A stretch of 64,000 bases of DNA from an uncultured Microscilla sp. (GCF_947493425.1 NZ_CANLRP010000027.1:1-64000); one strand, 5' to 3'; counted from the first letter of the stretch, positions 9,755 to 18,562 are shown. Made by a program: numbers and translations. The notes: a model not told the origin generated them from the sequence alone.

Positions 9755-9881
9755 TCAGGCCTTCGTGAACACTCCACAGCAAAGCTGCCCCGATGAGTCG
9801 GATTTAGAAAGAGGCTCAGTTATCATGCCCCAAGTCAAGTGCAGATGCCAGCACTACCAGCCATTTTTTTGCTTTGCCTGA
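9755..9881. repeat. Structured block sharing a core with the 48.9-kb repeat
   Basis: The ends pair (TCAGGC 9755-9760 with GCCTGA 9876-9881). Positions 9775-9813 match, with few changes, the reverse complement of 48891-48930 (core CACAGCAAAGCTGCCCCGAT, then CGG, then ATTTAGAAA). Small hairpins CAGC/GCTG and CCGA/TCGG lie in the core. Probably part of a dispersed structured repeat rather than a gene. Confidence 0.55.
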
Positions 9882-9907
9882 CTTTGGAATGTCCCCAAAA
9901 CCTGGAG

Positions 9908-9930
9908 ACTTATTTTGAACACGTTACTTA
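9908..9930. repeat. Solitary end of the TTAGTAAC repeat family
   Basis: ACTTATTTTGA-CACGTTACTTA matches the right ends of the elements at 28541-28610 and 62490-62652 with one or a few changes. I found no matching left end nearby, so this looks like a fragment. Confidence 0.6.
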
Positions 9931-10261
9931 GAATTATTTTACAGTTGGAATCATTTTTGTAAATAACGAAACTGATTTACAAAAAACTCAACTAATGGTT
10001 GAGTAACAATTATGGCATAATCTTATACAAATAAGAAGACTTCAATTCATCCAGGTATTTTGCGGTTACTGCATACTACATTACAGGGTTAAAGTAGCAC
10101 CACAAACATACAAACAAGTGAATGGGGTTGTTTTGACAAGATTACTAAATGTTACTTCAACATTGTTTACAACCAAACCAGAATTAATTACGGAATAATA
10201 TATAATCCACTTATATTAAAGATAGTTTTGGGTTACTTTGTATTATTAACTTATAAGCATT

Positions 10262-10825
10262 ATGAGTTTAGAAGAAACTACAACTGAAGAGAACGAAAAT
10301 TTTGACTTCTTTGACTATTACGCACAACTCAACAATGACAATATCATTTTGTCATACAAAGGTCCATTAACAGATGTGTTGCTTTCAGAGTTTAGCCGCG
10401 ATATCAGAGCCAAGCTACAAGACAATCGCAGGGTAGGTAAAAAAGTATTCTCTGTATTTATGGAGCTTACGCAAAATGTGCTTTACTATTCAAAAGAAGT
10501 AAACCACTTTGGTGATCAGGACAAGGTAGGAACCATAGTTATTCTTCAGCTTGAAGATCACTATAAAGTGATTACCGGAAATCAGGTAATGAAAGAAGCT
10601 GTACCCTTATTGTTAGAAAAATGTAAAACAGTAAATTCGCTTGACCGTGATGAACTGCGTGAATACAAACGAAAACTGCGAGATGCCCCATCGGAAGGCG
10701 AAAGTAGAGGAGCAGGCATTGGCTTGGTACAAGTAGCGCTTACTTCTGACAACCTGGAAGTGAAGATAAAAAACCTTGGAGAGAAATATGCCTTTTTTGC
10801 TTTGTTTGTGAATATCAAGAAATAA
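10262..10825 (+). CDS. SiaB-family protein kinase (GHKL-type ATPase fold)
   Basis: A 187-aa cytosolic protein. The SiaB/DUF6272 family has a histidine-kinase-like ATPase fold but phosphorylates a Ser/Thr of a SiaC-type partner, opposing a SpoIIE phosphatase (SiaA) in Pseudomonas. Seen: an N-box-like segment (ELTQNVLYYS, about residues 69-78), an acidic/variable middle, and a G-box (SRGAGIGLVQVAL, about 149-161). No sensor or membrane part. Three SpoIIE phosphatases lie 2.6-8 kb upstream and a fourth at 53 kb, but no SiaC/DUF1987 gene is adjacent, so the substrate must be encoded elsewhere. A shortened -7-like box TACTTTG (10234-10240) lies 22 nt before the start. Ends with a clear terminator. 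Confidence 0.82.
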   Translation: MSLEETTTEENENFDFFDYYAQLNNDNIILSYKGPLTDVLLSEFSRDIRAKLQDNRRVGKKVFSVFMELTQNVLYYSKEVNHFGDQDKVGTIVILQLEDHYKVITGNQVMKEAVPLLLEKCKTVNSLDRDELREYKRKLRDAPSEGESRGAGIGLVQVALTSDNLEVKIKNLGEKYAFFALFVNIKK

Positions 10826-10856
10826 TCTTTTCAAAATAAAATAAATACTTAAATTA

Positions 10857-10885
10857 GGTCAGGAGATTCGCTCCTGACCTTTTTT
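10857..10885 (+). terminator. Rho-independent terminator of the SiaB-type gene
   Basis: Perfect 9-bp stem GGTCAGGAG (10857-10865) with CTCCTGACC (10871-10879), 5-nt loop, then six T. Confidence 0.93.
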
Positions 10886-10905
10886 GTTTAAACAAAACAT
10901 TAAGT

Positions 10906-11736
10906 ATGCCTTTTTTACAAGAACTATCTTTTCAGGGATTTTCTACTACACGCCTTGCTGTTGTAGGTATACCGCTCGACGAAAACTCGTCTTACATGGA
11001 TGGTGCCCGACTAGGTCCTGACAGCCTCAGAGCAGCTTTGCACTCAGGCGAGTCTAACATGAGCACCGAAAGCGAAGTAGATTTATCTAAACATATATCA
11101 TGGCTTGACGTGGGCAATCTAGAGCTTACCAGTGGAGAAAAAGCCATCAGAGAGATTACTCAAGATATAGCCCTGTTGCTTGAAAAAGATGTAAAGATTT
11201 TATCATTAGGAGGCGATCATTCTATTACTTATCCTATTGTAAAAGCCTATGCCCAGCGTTACCCTAAGCTCACGATTCTACACCTGGATGCCCACTCTGA
11301 CTTATACGATGATTTTGATGATAACCCTTACTCGCACGCCAGTCCCTTTGCCCGCATTATGGAAGCAAAACTTGCCGAAAGGTTGGTACAGGTAGGAGTG
11401 CGGGCAATGAATCCTCACCAACGCGAACAAGCGCGCAGGTTCGATGTAGAAGTAGTAGCTATGAAAGACTGGCAGGGTAAGCTTAACAAGCGTTTTAATA
11501 ATCCAGTATATCTATCGTTAGACCTTGACGTGCTTGACCCCGCTTTTGCTCCTGGAGTATCGCATCACGAGCCAGGAGGGTTCTCTACACGAGAGGTAAT
11601 CAGCATTTTGCAAAACCTAAAAGCCAACATTGTAGGTGCTGATATTGTAGAACTCAACCCCGAACGCGATCGCGACGGTATGACTGCAGTGGTAGCAGCT
11701 AAACTGCTCAAAGAACTGATGATAAAGATGCTTTAG
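10906..11736 (+). CDS. speB: Agmatinase / ureohydrolase family enzyme
   Basis: Member of the arginase-agmatinase family, which hydrolyses guanidino compounds with a binuclear manganese centre. All ligand motifs are visible: GGDHSI (about residues 103-108), DAHSD (about 127-131) and SLDLDVLDPAFAPG (about 203-216). Length 276 aa is typical of agmatinase, giving putrescine and urea from agmatine. The loop after APG reads VSHHEPGG rather than the arginase pattern, which fits agmatinase-like enzymes of this phylum, but a different guanidino substrate is possible. It starts 20 bp after the SiaB terminator and has its own long terminator, so it is probably a single-gene unit. No arginine decarboxylase gene lies in the window. 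Confidence 0.85.
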   Translation: MPFLQELSFQGFSTTRLAVVGIPLDENSSYMDGARLGPDSLRAALHSGESNMSTESEVDLSKHISWLDVGNLELTSGEKAIREITQDIALLLEKDVKILSLGGDHSITYPIVKAYAQRYPKLTILHLDAHSDLYDDFDDNPYSHASPFARIMEAKLAERLVQVGVRAMNPHQREQARRFDVEVVAMKDWQGKLNKRFNNPVYLSLDLDVLDPAFAPGVSHHEPGGFSTREVISILQNLKANIVGADIVELNPERDRDGMTAVVAAKLLKELMIKML

Positions 11737-11759
11737 TGCTGTACAGCCAGTCTTAAGGC

Positions 11760-11802
11760 ACAAACGACAAGCATTTGTTTATGCTTGTCGTTTGTAGTTT
11801 TT
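11760..11802 (+). terminator. Rho-independent terminator of the agmatinase gene
   Basis: Perfect 14-bp stem ACAAACGACAAGCA (11760-11773) with its complement (11782-11795), 8-nt loop, then AGTTTTT. Confidence 0.92.
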
Positions 11803-11821
11803 ATCTCGAAACACTGAAAAT

Positions 11822-12538
11822 CTAACGGTATTTGATTTTGATTTCTACCGGATCTTTTTGCTTCATCATCTCTTGAATATTGGTTTTGTACTCAATATAG
11901 TTATCGCTCTTAAATATCGCACTTTTAGTTTTCACCTTTTTTATCTTACGAGCAAACGATATTTTGAACTCAAATTTTACCATGTCTCCACTCATCATGG
12001 GGTTTTCTTGCATGTTTTTACCCATATCATCAGGCATATCATTTTTGGGCATTTTGTAAGTAATGTAACGCCCCTTCTTTACAAAATACTTAAAATCTTT
12101 GTTTTTGGCAGGTGTAGGTTTACTTCCCGGCATGTTTTTACCCATCAGCGCTCCTGGGTTGCTTGTCCCTCCTTGTGCCAAAGCTTTATTGAGCGCATCC
12201 AGGTTTTTGAAATCATAAGAAAAAGTCATTTTCTTAGTTTCTTTGTCCATATTGTATGTAAAATTACTGATGCCTTTAATGTCTTTTAACTTGTCCATTT
12301 GAGGTCCCTTCTTCAATGAATCCATCAACATCGACATATCAGGCATACTACTTTTTGGCTTTGTTGTGCTTGAGTCTCCTGGAGTAGTTTTAGGCATCAA
12401 AGCCATCAGCATGGACATGTCTATAGTAGAGGTAACTGTACCTGAGAGGTTTTTATTAAACTGTATATGCTGCTGAATAGTGCAACTGCTAAAAAAAACA
12501 GCCACTAAAGAAAAAATAAAAAAATGGCGAAATTTCAT
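11822..12538 (-). CDS. Methionine-rich lipoprotein, unknown function
   Basis: Type II signal peptide with lipobox FFSSC, Cys19 being the lipidated residue. The mature 220 residues carry a Met/Pro/Ser/Thr-rich region with two DMSMLM-like repeats (about residues 40-85), a second Gly/Met/Pro-rich linker (about 135-160), and a basic C-terminus with beta-strand character (KFEFKISFARKIKKVK). The opening QHIQFNKNLSGTVTSTIDMS looks like the start of a beta-sheet lipoprotein domain. No enzymatic motif is recognised. Likely periplasm-facing on the inner or outer membrane. Single gene convergent with the agmatinase gene; a miniature repeat begins 82 bp upstream of its start. Confidence 0.8.
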   Translation of the reverse strand: MKFRHFFIFSLVAVFFSSCTIQQHIQFNKNLSGTVTSTIDMSMLMALMPKTTPGDSSTTKPKSSMPDMSMLMDSLKKGPQMDKLKDIKGISNFTYNMDKETKKMTFSYDFKNLDALNKALAQGGTSNPGALMGKNMPGSKPTPAKNKDFKYFVKKGRYITYKMPKNDMPDDMGKNMQENPMMSGDMVKFEFKISFARKIKKVKTKSAIFKSDNYIEYKTNIQEMMKQKDPVEIKIKYR

Positions 12539-12620
12539 ATTTGTAAAGTTTTACTTGTGTTATGTTTGATGTATATAAGTAGCTACTAATCACTGGGTAA
12601 ATATCAGTACAATTAGCATA

Positions 12621-12780
12621 AGGAATGGTGTAAAAATAAATTTCTATAGTAACGCTAAAATATTTTGTTGCTAGACGAGGCAAAAAATCGGCTAATAGCA
12701 TCACTATTCGGCTATTTTTTAACAAAGTATAGCCTCAAAAGATGAGGTTAAGAATGTGTATTTATTTTGGTACCATTCCT
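12621..12780. mobile_element. MITE-like element, family A, full copy
   Basis: Inverted ends of 21 bp match at 18 positions: AGGAATGGTG...AAAATAAAT at the left and its complement ending in ACCATTCCT at the right. An internal imperfect hairpin spans about 12681-12720. No ORF. A shorter relative at 36957-37042 keeps both ends and the right interior but lacks about 75 bp of the middle. Size, ends and copy number suit a non-autonomous element moved by a transposase encoded elsewhere. No clear target duplication was seen. Confidence 0.72.
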
Positions 12781-12934
12781 AAGCCTTTAGAGACTGATAA
12801 ACATTGACGCTACAAGTATACTTAAGTTGTTCATAATAAAATAGTTACACCTATTCATTTATGAGGCATGTAGTTGGTATCTGTGTATTTATAACCAATC
12901 AATTGTACACAAATTGCCTGTATAAATAAAAAAT

Positions 12935-12959
12935 AAGGAATGAAGCGCCTTCATTCCTT
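12935..12959 (-). terminator. Terminator of the HisD-like gene
   Basis: Perfect 11-bp stem AAGGAATGAAG (12935-12945) with CTTCATTCCTT (12949-12959) and a 3-nt loop. Read on the minus strand it is followed by TATTTTTTATTTA. Confidence 0.85.
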
Positions 12960-13000
12960 TCAGTGGTCAAGATACAATTTTTTTCTAAAACTAAAAGCCC

Positions 13001-14290
13001 TCAGTCCAACAACTCCAACCGTTTAATGATAGAGTTTTTTCGCCCAAGCAACTCTTCTGCCTCTGACATAATAGCTACAGTACTACCTATGTTTTGTAAA
13101 CCTGATGAGGTAACCTGTTGGAAGTTGATTTTTTTGACAAAACTGTCTACCGACAAGCCACTATAAGAACGGGCAAAACCATTGGAGGGCAAAATATGAT
13201 TAGGGCCTGCGGCATAATAACCCACAGCAGGTGGTGTAAGGTGCCCCAAGTGAATAGAACTGGCATTGGTAATACGGTCGCCTACTGCCTCGGCATTGTC
13301 GATGGCAAGTACCAGGTTTTCGGGAGCATACTCATTAGCAAAGGCTATAGACTCTACATTGCTCTTAAATACAATGATTTTTGCGTTTTTAAATGTCTCT
13401 TTTGCCACTTCTTTCTTTAAGGGCAACTCACTGAGTTGTTTGTTCACCTCTGTTTGTATTTTGTCTGCCACCTCTTCGGCGTTCGTCAACACTACCAATT
13501 GGTTGTGATTACTTTGCTCGGCATGCGCCAAAATATCGGCTGCCGCATATACAGGGTTGGTTGATTGGTCTGCTACATAACAAAGCTCCGAGGGACCCAC
13601 GGGCATGTCTATTGCTACATCGTTTTTGCTTACCAATTGTTTGGCGGTAGACACGTATTCGTTGCTGGGACCAAATATCTTGTCTACTTTGGGAATAGTC
13701 TCGGTACCATACGCCATTGCGGCAATGGCCTGTACCCCCCCTACTCGATATACTTTTTTGATATTGAGCAAATGTGCTGTATACAATATAATAGGGTGAA
13801 TTCTACCTTCATGATTAGCGGCTGAGCATAGTATAATCTCTTTGCACCCGGCAATGTTGGCCAGAATACCCATCATCAAAATATGAGAATACAAAGGAGC
13901 ATCGCCTGTGCTGGGTACATAAAGCCCTACCTTGGCAATAGGTACATTTTTTTGCCAGCTAAAGACTCCTTCAGTCGTTTCTATTTTTTTAACTGCCTTG
14001 GTTTGAGTCAGGTGAAAAGTAGCGATGTTATACTTTGCTGTATTGATGGCTTCCTTAAGTTCGTCGCTTACATGGTTACTGGCTTCGGCAAGCTCTTCGG
14101 GGGTAAGCTGAAACCGCTTAATACGAACCCTGTCATACTTGAATACAAAACTACGCAACGCTTTGTCCCCTTCGCGTTGTACCCGACGCAAAATAGGTCT
14201 TACCGCTTTTTCGAGGGCTTCATAGGTTTCAAAAGTTCGTTCCTGAAGTTTTGACCAATCTTCTTTATGAGGGTGTATGATTTTCTCCAT
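13001..14290 (-). CDS. Histidinol dehydrogenase homologue with substituted active site
   Basis: Full-length HisD fold (429 aa; HisD is about 430), with the NAD/substrate segment PVGPSEL (about 231-237) and GPNHILP (362-368). HisD oxidises L-histidinol to histidine. However, aligned by eye to E. coli HisD, zinc ligands Gln259, His262, Asp360 and His419 fall at His256, Gln259, Tyr358 and Arg417, and catalytic His327 falls at Asn325; only Glu326 (Glu324 here) is kept. It stands alone between its own terminator and a GNAT gene, not in a his operon. The C-terminal signature (YSGLSVDSFVKKINFQ) places it in the Bacteroidota HisD lineage. It may be a paralogue with a changed or lost activity, so no hisD symbol is given. 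Confidence 0.88.
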   Translation of the reverse strand: MEKIIHPHKEDWSKLQERTFETYEALEKAVRPILRRVQREGDKALRSFVFKYDRVRIKRFQLTPEELAEASNHVSDELKEAINTAKYNIATFHLTQTKAVKKIETTEGVFSWQKNVPIAKVGLYVPSTGDAPLYSHILMMGILANIAGCKEIILCSAANHEGRIHPIILYTAHLLNIKKVYRVGGVQAIAAMAYGTETIPKVDKIFGPSNEYVSTAKQLVSKNDVAIDMPVGPSELCYVADQSTNPVYAAADILAHAEQSNHNQLVVLTNAEEVADKIQTEVNKQLSELPLKKEVAKETFKNAKIIVFKSNVESIAFANEYAPENLVLAIDNAEAVGDRITNASSIHLGHLTPPAVGYYAAGPNHILPSNGFARSYSGLSVDSFVKKINFQQVTSSGLQNIGSTVAIMSEAEELLGRKNSIIKRLELLD

Positions 14291-14481
14291 TTTATAAACA
14301 ACCGTTAATATACATTGATAATAATTTGCCTAAATATGCTCTATGCTATTATTACAAAGTAAATGCCATACCTCTTATTTAAAAGATGTTTTAAAGCAAT
14401 ACTGTAGGCTATCCGCCAAGACCAACAGGCACAAGCGCGTGGATACCAATGTATATTTGTAATAGTTTAGTTTTTAGAGAG

Positions 14482-15090
14482 TTACAAAACCGATAGATGG
14501 AAGTGAGCTTGCCCTATGAATGATTTAGGCTGGTCAGGAGTGAGTTCTTTTAACAAGAAAAAACATTCTTTTACCGGCTCCATATCTTTTTTCAAATAAA
14601 CTATTTGAAAACCAAACGAAGTAAACAAGTCGATGCTTTGCTCATGGATAGGACGCACACGTACCGTAACATAACGAAACCCTTGATGACATAACCTGTA
14701 CAAAGCAATAGAAATCATTTGTTGGGCTATGCCTTGCCTTCTATAATTTGGGGCAACCCCTACTCCAGCAAAATGAGCAGTTTTGGGATAATATTTGGGT
14801 GCCACCAACGGACAAGGCACGTGCTCTAGGTGTTGACTGGTGTAGTGTACTGCCCGATAGCCTATCAGTTGTTCCTGGTCATAAGCACCTATAGTAAACC
14901 CTGTAGCAGTGTGTATAAACTGACCAAGGTAGGCTTCAGATCGGGGGTTTAAAAAAGCCTGTGTTGCTGGGTCTTGAGCTATAGATTGATTTAGGTCATA
15001 AAGTTGCGAAAGTTCGTGTAGTTGTAACAATCGCATTGAATAAGTCCCTGCTTTATTGGTAGTGGAGCGAAATGATGTGGTAGTGTCCAT
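14482..15090 (-). CDS. GNAT-family N-acetyltransferase
   Basis: A 202-aa single-domain protein. The acetyl-CoA-binding motif A is clear: FAGVGVAPNYRRQGIAQQM, followed by a helix and a beta-strand (VTVRV), then the motif-B-like SIDLFTSFGF. The family transfers an acetyl group from acetyl-CoA to an amine of a small molecule or protein; the acceptor cannot be predicted. ATG 15090 is the first start; an alternative at about 15033 (MRLLQLHELS) would remove a polar leader and still keep the whole domain. Flanked by non-coding gaps of 191 and 167 bp, so probably its own transcript. Confidence 0.85.
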   Translation of the reverse strand: MDTTTSFRSTTNKAGTYSMRLLQLHELSQLYDLNQSIAQDPATQAFLNPRSEAYLGQFIHTATGFTIGAYDQEQLIGYRAVHYTSQHLEHVPCPLVAPKYYPKTAHFAGVGVAPNYRRQGIAQQMISIALYRLCHQGFRYVTVRVRPIHEQSIDLFTSFGFQIVYLKKDMEPVKECFFLLKELTPDQPKSFIGQAHFHLSVL

Positions 15091-15257
15091 CTCTTACAAA
15101 TAAAAATTGAACATGCATATCAGTAAATATATTTCTAAATTTTGGCTTATCCTATCTGATACAGATGATGACTATAAGTCATTATTTTTTTAAAGCACTC
15201 ATAAAATACAAGTAGTTGTTTTACAGGCTTTTGATCCCAAACAAACACAAAACAAGC

Positions 15258-16682
15258 CTACAACTTATGTAAAGAATCTCTTGCTGACCAATGCCTTACC
15301 AGCTCTACTGCCAACCACCCCAATACTACGGCATATTCAACAGCTACCAGCCAGAGGTTTTCTTGGTAAGGCATAGAGCTGTAAGCATAATAGGTAAGCC
15401 CTAGCATAGCCGACCACACCATAGGAAAACGATAGGGAGTAAATACCGCCAAACCTACAATCACACTAATGTACCAGGGGTGCACTATTGTAGCCATCAG
15501 GTAGTAAAAGGTAAGTATAAACAACATTTTGTGAAGCAACTGATGCACTACAGCCTTGCGTACCGGGTAAAGTGCTATAGCCAAGGCTCCCAAACCAGAT
15601 ATAATAGATAGCACAAAGCCAAAAAATGCAATGCGGTTATAGCCATGGGTTTGGTAACCTATCCAGCGAAGCACATAATAGACACTGGCGTTGAACTCAA
15701 ACTTTTGAAAGTAGAGGTTAAAACTGTCCTGAAACTTGGCAATAAAATCGGGGGTAATAAAAAATATAAATAATAGAGCCGTGAGTAAACCTACCAGGCT
15801 ATAGTAAAGTAAACTACGCTTGAAACCTAGAAACCAAAACAACGCGGGTAAAAATATCAAGGGAATAAGTTTGGTATTAACCGCCAGGGTAAAAGCCACT
15901 ACCGATAAAATAAAGTAAACGGGGTTTGGCTGTCTGTTTTTTTGGGGGTTGGGAGCAACGTGCAAATATCCACCTTTGACCAACCAGTAAACGGCCAGCA
16001 ATAGCATAAAAATCATGACTCCCTCGAAATGCAAATTGGCAGTAAGCTCTAGCACAATGTAAGGATTAAGCACATACCACACCATTGCTTTGGGTGGTTT
16101 GCCCAACATTTGCAACAGTTTTGGCAGTAGCCACAACAAGCCTATTTCACCTAGTATGATCCAACAACGCATGACCACAGCCCCCCCCAACAAACTATGC
16201 GGATACAACCAGGGGGCAGTAGCAAACAAGGCTTGGTTAAAAGGTGGATAGATAGTATAATGAGTAGGCGAATTCATTGCTTCATAAAGCGCCTGACTAA
16301 ACCCCAACTTCGCCGCTTCTGGAGTTAGTATAAAATCTTTTGGCAACCACAAATAAGGATTATAACCATTGACGAGGAGCTTACCATCCCAGTAAAACCG
16401 AAAAAAATCATCCGACAAATTAGGAATCATCCACAAAGGTATAAGCCTAAGCAATATTCCCAGCCATTGGATTTGGCGCACACTTACCACATTGCCAGGC
16501 TTAAGCACCCAATGTACAAACCAGCCATACACGCCAAACAAGCCCACGTATAATGCAATAAACTGGTAAAACCATACCCGATGGGTAAAATAGTTTATCC
16601 AAACGTAACCCACAGCCGAGCCTAACACAAAAATTACTAACCGCAGGTTGAGCGCTACGCGGGGTTGACCAATGAGTGCCAT
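15258..16682 (-). CDS. Polytopic membrane glycosyltransferase (GT-C, mannosyltransferase-like)
   Basis: A 474-aa protein with ten or more hydrophobic helices. GT-C enzymes move a sugar from a polyprenyl-phosphate donor on the outer face of the inner membrane. A first-loop acidic motif (NLSDDFFRFYWDGKLLVNG, about residues 84-102) follows helix 2-3, as in GT87/PIG-M-like enzymes, and NSPTHYTIYPPFNQ follows in the same loop. It overlaps the preceding GT2 gene by 28 bp and is surely co-transcribed and translationally coupled. With that gene it probably builds a glycolipid or surface polysaccharide. The donor and acceptor are unknown. Confidence 0.78.
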   Translation of the reverse strand: MALIGQPRVALNLRLVIFVLGSAVGYVWINYFTHRVWFYQFIALYVGLFGVYGWFVHWVLKPGNVVSVRQIQWLGILLRLIPLWMIPNLSDDFFRFYWDGKLLVNGYNPYLWLPKDFILTPEAAKLGFSQALYEAMNSPTHYTIYPPFNQALFATAPWLYPHSLLGGAVVMRCWIILGEIGLLWLLPKLLQMLGKPPKAMVWYVLNPYIVLELTANLHFEGVMIFMLLLAVYWLVKGGYLHVAPNPQKNRQPNPVYFILSVVAFTLAVNTKLIPLIFLPALFWFLGFKRSLLYYSLVGLLTALLFIFFITPDFIAKFQDSFNLYFQKFEFNASVYYVLRWIGYQTHGYNRIAFFGFVLSIISGLGALAIALYPVRKAVVHQLLHKMLFILTFYYLMATIVHPWYISVIVGLAVFTPYRFPMVWSAMLGLTYYAYSSMPYQENLWLVAVEYAVVLGWLAVELVRHWSARDSLHKL

Positions 16683-18145
16683 ACAGAATAAAAACAGATA
16701 TAACCAAAACCAAATGCCAGCATCAAATGAAAAGGCAACAAACCATAGTCGTGCAGGTAAATACCCACCCCAACTCCTACCAGAAAATACACCATAAACA
16801 CTCCCTCAAGCACGGTAAGCAAGCTAATGTTATTTTTCAAGTATTGGTTGCTTTTCCAGGGTTGGTCTTGCTGCTTGGTAATGTTAAACTTAGGGGTACG
16901 GATAAAAGGGGTTTTTTTGCCTAAGAGTCCCTCAACCACTGCCAGGGCATTGTGGAGCGACAACCCGGTATACATTGCCAAGAATAAGGGAAAGCGCATA
17001 AAAAAGTATTTTTGCCTACGTTGTTTGCTCAAACCTTTGACCGAAGTAGATACCCAATAAAACACCCCCAGAAAGACGGTGCCTGTTAGAAAAAAGCTAA
17101 AGTATATAAACACTTGGGTATACTCGACAAAAGCATTTTTGATAAACAATAAAGGCAAGCTAAGCACTGACACCAATACTACCAACACAAACATAGAACT
17201 ATTGAGTAGATGAAACAAAGCATGCATTTTGGTACTCAAGTTCAAGTCAGCAGCACCTAAAACTTTCCAGAGGTTTTTGCGGGCGCACTCAGCTGCTCCT
17301 TTGGTCCAGCGAAATTGTTGCGTTTTGAGGGCATTCATTGCCACAGGCAATTCGGCAGGCGTGCCTACTTCTTCGAGGTACTTAAACTTCCACCCCTTAA
17401 GCTGCGCCCTATAGCTGAGGTCGAGGTCTTCGGTAAGGGTATCAGACTGCCAGCCTCCCGCATCTTCAATGCATTGCTTGCGCCACACTCCAGCAGTACC
17501 ATTAAAGTTAATCAAGTGTCCTTGTACATTTCTCCCTACCTGTTCTACAGTAAAATGCGCATTGAGCCCAAAAGCCTGAAGTTGGGTCATCAAAGAATAA
17601 TCTTCGTTGAGGTGTTCCCAACGGGTTTGTACCATACCTATGTCAGCATTGGCAAAAGCCCCCACTGTAGCTTTAAGAAAGTGGGTAGGCGGCACAAAAT
17701 CGGCATCAAAAATAGCGATCAATTCGCCTTTGTTATGGGTAAGTCCATAAGCCAATGCTCCCGCTTTAAAGCCTTCGCGGTTTGGACGCCTCACGTGGCT
17801 TATCCATACCCCCTGTTGTTGCCAGTACGCTACCCTGTCGGCAATGAGGTCTATTGTTTCGTCAGTAGAGTCGTCCAGTACCTGTATTTCTAGCTTATCC
17901 TGAGGGTAATCAAGTGTTGCTACTGCATCGATGAGCCGCTGTACCACATACTTTTCATTGTATATGGGCAATTGCACAGTCACTATCGGCCAGTCAGAGG
18001 TTGAAGTGGGTACTTGTACTACAGTGTGTTTCGCTTTGCGCTTAAACTTCCAATAACTATATGCCAACTGAAGTTGTATGGCATTGTAGCAAAATATAAG
18101 TAACATGGCTAAACCATATATAGACAGGATAATGAACGCCATCAT
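16655..18145 (-). CDS. Processive GT2 glycosyltransferase (cellulose-synthase-like)
   Basis: N-terminal membrane helix (about residues 3-28), GT2 domain, then four or five C-terminal helices (from about 305). All catalytic motifs are present: D91-D92 (VLDDSTDE), DAD 147-149, TED 238-240 and Q277-F-R-W280 (QFRW), the signature of processive and glucosylceramide-type GT2 enzymes. It uses a nucleotide sugar on the cytosolic side. First gene of a two-gene minus-strand operon with the GT-C enzyme; 28 bp overlap. No PilZ domain or BcsB-like partner is present, so cellulose itself is unlikely; a glycolipid or short glycan is more plausible. Confidence 0.9.
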   Translation of the reverse strand: MMAFIILSIYGLAMLLIFCYNAIQLQLAYSYWKFKRKAKHTVVQVPTSTSDWPIVTVQLPIYNEKYVVQRLIDAVATLDYPQDKLEIQVLDDSTDETIDLIADRVAYWQQQGVWISHVRRPNREGFKAGALAYGLTHNKGELIAIFDADFVPPTHFLKATVGAFANADIGMVQTRWEHLNEDYSLMTQLQAFGLNAHFTVEQVGRNVQGHLINFNGTAGVWRKQCIEDAGGWQSDTLTEDLDLSYRAQLKGWKFKYLEEVGTPAELPVAMNALKTQQFRWTKGAAECARKNLWKVLGAADLNLSTKMHALFHLLNSSMFVLVVLVSVLSLPLLFIKNAFVEYTQVFIYFSFFLTGTVFLGVFYWVSTSVKGLSKQRRQKYFFMRFPLFLAMYTGLSLHNALAVVEGLLGKKTPFIRTPKFNITKQQDQPWKSNQYLKNNISLLTVLEGVFMVYFLVGVGVGIYLHDYGLLPFHLMLAFGFGYICFYSVWHSLVNPA

Positions 18146-18562
18146 AAACTTTAGTGAATGGGAATGAATCTTTTCAATTTTTCACCCACTTAACACGCCA
18201 ATCACTGGAAACGTTCAACCAGTTTGCCATTGGCAAAGTTGGCATTGATAGATGAAAAACTGCAATTTATGATTTTTAAATGTAGGACAATGTCATAAAA
18301 ATGACAAAATAGCCCAGCGCAATAAGGGTACAATAAAATGTTTTCAAAGAAAGTGTATAAACTATTGATATTCAGTATAATCATAGGTCTTGACTTTTAC
18401 GCAATGGCTATGAATTACCGCCTGAATGTGGTGGACTATTGCAGGTGAGTATCAAAACAAATATACTATATACTAAGGGGCTAAAGTACCATCGTAGGCT
18501 AATTTTTGTATATTTGCCCGAAATTTTTTGAAAAAATGATTTTTAGCGTAAACAGATATTCA
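18146..18562. other. 417-bp divergent spacer
   Basis: Separates the minus-strand glycosyltransferase operon from the plus-strand OmpH gene. Holds the promoter box at 18509-18516; otherwise no ORF, repeat or RNA is evident. Confidence 0.5.
18509..18516 (+). promoter_or_regulatory. -7 promoter box of the OmpH-like gene
   Basis: TATATTTG fits TAnnTTTG; transcription would begin near 18523. It shows that the in-frame ATG at 18506 is not the translation start. No good -33 TTTG was found. Confidence 0.6.

Larger units (their letters stand above)
9464..10261. other. 798-bp spacer with promoter, small RNA candidate and repeat pieces
   Basis: No convincing ORF. It holds the KamA terminator, a full promoter (9583-9613) with an intrinsic terminator about 90 nt downstream (candidate sRNA), a second structured block (9755-9881) that shares a 39-nt core with the repeat at 48.9 kb, and the right end of a dispersed element (9908-9930). 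Confidence 0.7.
12539..13000. other. 462-bp spacer with a miniature repeat and a terminator
   Basis: Contains the 160-bp inverted-end element at 12621-12780 and the HisD-like gene's terminator at 12935-12959. Nothing else was recognised. Confidence 0.6.

Noticed and set aside
9781-9815. Possible hammerhead ribozyme core (CCGATGAG ... AGAAA)
   Set aside because: The core should read CTGATGA followed by a stem and GAAA; the second base differs and no flanking stems I and III could be drawn. The segment is better explained as a repeat shared with 48.9 kb.
13001-14290. Ordinary histidine-biosynthesis hisD
   Set aside because: Four zinc ligands and the catalytic histidine are substituted and no other his gene is nearby.
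16655-18145. Cellulose synthase (bcsA)
   Set aside because: GT2 motifs fit, but there is no PilZ domain and no bcsB/Z/C neighbour; the partner is a GT-C enzyme.
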